Under the pieces are notes generated by a model, which was not told the origin of the DNA, made no database searches, and saw nothing but the letters and a program-made list of their open reading frames with translations. The position numbers and the translations under genes were made by a program. This document shows positions 6,515 to 8,671 of a stretch of 8,671 nucleotides of DNA, piece after piece (the stretch's first letter is position 1; every line of letters begins with the position of its first letter). Origin of the DNA: Chloroflexota bacterium (GTDB lineage Bacteria; Chloroflexota; Dehalococcoidia; Lucifugimonadales; Lucifugimonadaceae); contig VXTA01000231.1 in the NCBI GenBank assembly GCA_009837685.1, positions 1-8,671 on the forward strand, written 5' to 3'.

Positions 6515-7339
6515 TTACACGCGGCTGTAACGCCAGGTGGCTAAAGGAGCGAATACGAAGACCATCGCGATAACCCATAAAGCGGTTATCCCTGCATTGG
6601 CTATGAGCGGTCCTCCTTGCGCCAAGGCCCTAGCCAGATCGACCGCGTTTGTGACGGGATTCGCCTTGGCAAAGAGCTGCAACCATCCGGGCATGGTATC
6701 CACCGGTACGTAAGCTGAGCTGAGGAACGAGAGTGGCAATGCGATGATGAACGTGGCTGATCCTACAACTTCGGCGCTCCGAGCGATCGCGCCGATAAAT
6801 GCCGCCACCCAGCAGAATCCGAAGCTGAAAGCAGCGATGGTGAATGGCAGCAAGATCGCTGGGATCAAGTCGCCGTGGAAGCGCATGCCGATCGCTACGG
6901 CGATGGCCAGTGTCCAAATTGCGGTTAAGAATGCGAAGATCGCGGTTGAGGTGACTCGGCCCCCGAGTACCGCCGAGCGTGCCATCGGCAATGAGCGGTA
7001 ACGATCGACGATGCCTTGTTGGAGATCTTCTGCGAGACCGACACCAGTCTGCATAGCGTTAAAGACTCTGTTTTGGATCAGAATTCCCGGTATCAAGAAG
7101 TCCACGTATGCCATGTCGCCAGTGGAGATCGCGCCTCCGAAGGTGTAGGTAAAGAGAAGGACGAACATCACGGGGCCTGCGATGTTCGTCAAGAGGAACT
7201 CGGGATTGCGAACGTAGCGCATCAAGTTTCGCCAAGTCAGCATCCAAGTGTCTGATGCGACCCAACGGAATTCGTAAAAGACGGACCCGACGGCCTCGCG
7301 GATGGGCGATCTTTGCCTTTGGAGGATTCGGGTTGTCAT
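6515..7339 (-). CDS. ABC-2 type transporter permease, DrrB family (second of three)
   Basis: A 274-residue integral membrane permease of the same family, with the same layout of about six spans, DRYRSLPMARSAVLGGR at 112-128, MRFHG at 152-156 and DTMPGWL at 214-220. The ATG overlaps the stop of the first permease as ATGA and has AGGCGG (7345-7350) five bases upstream, so translational coupling is likely. An in-frame Met at 7510 would add 57 arginine-rich residues read through the previous gene and is rejected. Its DNA is less G-skewed on the plus strand than the first and third permeases, which suggests a different history despite clear paralogy. It is expected to work with the DrrA-type ATPase at the right edge. 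Confidence 0.9.
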   Translation of the reverse strand: MTTRILQRQRSPIREAVGSVFYEFRWVASDTWMLTWRNLMRYVRNPEFLLTNIAGPVMFVLLFTYTFGGAISTGDMAYVDFLIPGILIQNRVFNAMQTGVGLAEDLQQGIVDRYRSLPMARSAVLGGRVTSTAIFAFLTAIWTLAIAVAIGMRFHGDLIPAILLPFTIAAFSFGFCWVAAFIGAIARSAEVVGSATFIIALPLSFLSSAYVPVDTMPGWLQLFAKANPVTNAVDLARALAQGGPLIANAGITALWVIAMVFVFAPLATWRYSRV

Positions 7340-8166
7340 GCAATCCGCCTGTAGCGCCAAGTGGCTAGTGTCCCGACGCCGACGATTAGTAGTGCGATCC
7401 AGAAGGCGGTGACCCATGCGTAGGATTCGAGCGGTCCGCCTTGCGCCATGTTGCGGCACAGGTTTACGACATGGGTTATGGGGTTGACCTCGGCGAATGC
7501 CTGCAGCCATCCGGGCATGGTTTCGACGGGGACGAATGTGGAGCTTAGGAAGGTGAGCGGGATGGTTATGAAGAATGTGGAGGCGCTGGCGGTCTCGGCA
7601 TTTCTGACGGTGACGCCAACGAGTGCGGATAGCCAGGCGACACCGAAGCAGAACGCGCCTACGACTAGTGGCATCAGCAGCACTGGCAAGAGGTCTCCGT
7701 GGAATCTCATGCCGAAGAGCATCGCAATGGCAAGTGTCCAGTAGACGCTGACGAAACTGACCAAACTTGTGGCGCAGACGCGGCCGCCCAGTACCGCCGA
7801 ACGTGCCATGGGCAACGAACGATATCTATCGACGAAGCCTTTTTGCAGGTCTTGGGCGATGCCAATACCCGTGTTCATAACTGTGAAGAGGTTGTTTTGG
7901 ATGAGGACGCCGGGCACGAGGTAGTCGATGTAGTTGAAGTCTCTGCCTGCGCCGATTGCACCTCCAAAGACATAGTTGAAGAGGAATAGGAACATGACCG
8001 GTCCCGCGATCGTCGACATCAGCGTCTCGGGATTGCGGCGGTAGTGCATGAGATTGCGCCACGCCATCATCGCGGTGTCTGCGGCGAGCCATCGGAACTC
8101 GTAGATGACCGAGCCGATGGCTTCGCGGAGGGGGGAGTCGTGGGTTTGGAGGATTTGGGAGGTCAT
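7336..8166 (-). CDS. ABC-2 type transporter permease, DrrB family (first of three)
   Basis: A 276-residue permease with a short cytosolic N-terminus, about six hydrophobic spans (48-70, 80-103, 132-153, 158-185, 194-214, 250-270), DRYRSLPMARSAVLGGR at 113-129, MRFHG at 153-157 and ETMPGWL at 215-221. It is the first permease after the ATPase gene, separated by 67 bases that hold a palindromic repeat. No strong ribosome-binding site is seen before the ATG. It shares a 28-base identical DNA stretch (7511-7538 with 5848-5875) with the third permease. The family exports hydrophobic drugs or lipids in known members such as daunorubicin transporters; the substrate here cannot be inferred. Confidence 0.92.
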   Translation of the reverse strand: MTSQILQTHDSPLREAIGSVIYEFRWLAADTAMMAWRNLMHYRRNPETLMSTIAGPVMFLFLFNYVFGGAIGAGRDFNYIDYLVPGVLIQNNLFTVMNTGIGIAQDLQKGFVDRYRSLPMARSAVLGGRVCATSLVSFVSVYWTLAIAMLFGMRFHGDLLPVLLMPLVVGAFCFGVAWLSALVGVTVRNAETASASTFFITIPLTFLSSTFVPVETMPGWLQAFAEVNPITHVVNLCRNMAQGGPLESYAWVTAFWIALLIVGVGTLATWRYRRIA

Positions 8167-8189
8167 CGGTTCACACTTGCCCGTCCCCT

Positions 8190-8218
8190 CTGGATTCCGG
8201 CTTTCGCCGGAATGACGG
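8190..8218. repeat. REP-like palindromic repeat, copy 2, inside the ABC operon
   Basis: Identical over 29 bases and in the same orientation to 83-111, with arms ATTCCGGC (8194-8201) and GCCGGAAT (8206-8213). It sits in the 67-base gap between the ATPase gene and the first permease. In the transcript it would form a stable hairpin, which could lower read-through or protect the upstream ATPase message, changing subunit ratios. That role is inference. Confidence 0.8.
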
Positions 8219-8233
8219 GTGTGCTTTGAAGGT

Positions 8234-8671
8234 TCAATTGCTGTCCTGCTCGGATTCGGTGGCGGCTTCTTCGGCGGTGCGGCCTGTCAGGGCTAGGAAT
8301 ACGTCGTCGAGGGTGGGTTGGCGGACGGCCATGTTGGCTACGGCGATGTCCTCGGCGTCGAGTGAACGGACGATCTGGACCATCAGGGGTGCGCCGTCGT
8401 TGACCATGATGGACGCTACGTTGTTCTCTTCGTCGATGTCGCACTCGTCGTTCTCAGCGAATGGGGCGAGAACGGCTGCTACGCGCTTCGTGTCCTCGGA
8501 TTCTCTGACGGTGACCTCGATGAATTCGGAGCCAGCTTGATGCTTGAGTTCGTCGGCGGTGCCTTGGGCGATGACTTTGCCGAGGTCGATGACGGTGATT
8601 TCGTCGGCGAGTTGGTCTGCTTCTTCGAGGTATTGGGTCGTAAGGAGCACAGTAGTGCCTTCGCTGACAAG
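8234..8671 (-). CDS. DrrA-type ABC transporter ATP-binding protein, C-terminal part (runs off the right edge)
   Basis: The last 145 residues of an ABC ATPase; the Walker A, signature and Walker B motifs lie beyond the window. The visible start is in frame to the last base and reads EGTTVLLTTQYLEEADQLAD, the switch region of DrrA-type ATPases, with Gln where the H-loop His stands in most ABC ATPases. This Gln is a known feature of the DrrA group. The remainder is the C-terminal DrrA domain, ending with PTLDDVFLALTGR and an acidic tail EEAATESEQDSN. It would power export through the permeases encoded downstream. An apparent GTG start at 8650 is internal to the domain and not the gene start. Confidence 0.93.
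   Translation of the reverse strand, partial: LVSEGTTVLLTTQYLEEADQLADEITVIDLGKVIAQGTADELKHQAGSEFIEVTVRESEDTKRVAAVLAPFAENDECDIDEENNVASIMVNDGAPLMVQIVRSLDAEDIAVANMAVRQPTLDDVFLALTGRTAEEAATESEQDSN

Noticed and set aside
6501..6578. 26-codon extension of the third permease
   Set aside because: It overlaps the middle permease and is not shared by the paralogues; the Met at 6500 gives matching length and alignment.
7340..7510. 57-codon N-terminal extension of the middle permease
   Set aside because: The extension reads through the end of the first permease in another frame, is Arg-rich, and does not align with the paralogues; the Met at 7339 fits the ATGA overlap and an AGGCGG site.
1..8671. CRISPR array, tRNA or rRNA genes, transposase or integrase
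   Set aside because: No regularly spaced repeats, no cloverleaf-like stretch in the gaps, and no mobile-element protein in any frame; the two identical 29-base repeats are single dispersed palindromes.

Overview
The window is a bacterial chromosome segment of moderately high GC in which every supported gene lies on the minus strand, so transcription runs from right to left. The flanking genes favour C-ending codons. The lineage cannot be fixed from sequence alone. The mix of an enolase-superfamily dehydratase with an SDR dehydrogenase, a DrrA/DrrB-type transporter and palindromic intergenic repeats of the ATTCCGGC...GCCGGAAT kind would suit an uncultured environmental bacterium, for example a marine Chloroflexota of the SAR202 type. 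That placement is a low-confidence guess.

Right part (about 5676-8671): an ABC-2 export operon. The 3' part of a DrrA-type ATPase gene runs off the right edge. It is followed by three tandem paralogous DrrB-type permease genes, the first two overlapping by 4 bp (ATGA) and the next two separated by 14 bp. A 29-bp palindromic repeat sits in the gap between the ATPase and the first permease.

Middle (about 2022-5675): a visibly AT-richer block (hand-counted 60-base samples of 40-43% GC, against 58-60% in the flanking genes). It carries a large N6-adenine-type DNA methyltransferase with a C-terminal target-recognition region, followed after 9 bp by a PIN-domain nuclease gene with no recognisable antitoxin. 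This two-gene cassette looks acquired and is the best candidate here for an undescribed defence or toxin-like system. A 374-bp non-coding stretch lies upstream of it. A 232-bp stretch downstream holds an orphan 36-codon reading frame that may be the remnant of a gene or a very short protein.

Left part (119-2021): a two-gene catabolic unit. A mandelate-racemase-subgroup enolase-superfamily enzyme with an intact KxK, D/E/E and D-H active site is followed one base later by an SDR dehydrogenase. Together they suggest oxidation and dehydration of a sugar or sugar acid. Two palindromic intergenic repeats follow the operon at the left edge, one of them identical over 29 bp to the copy inside the ABC operon.
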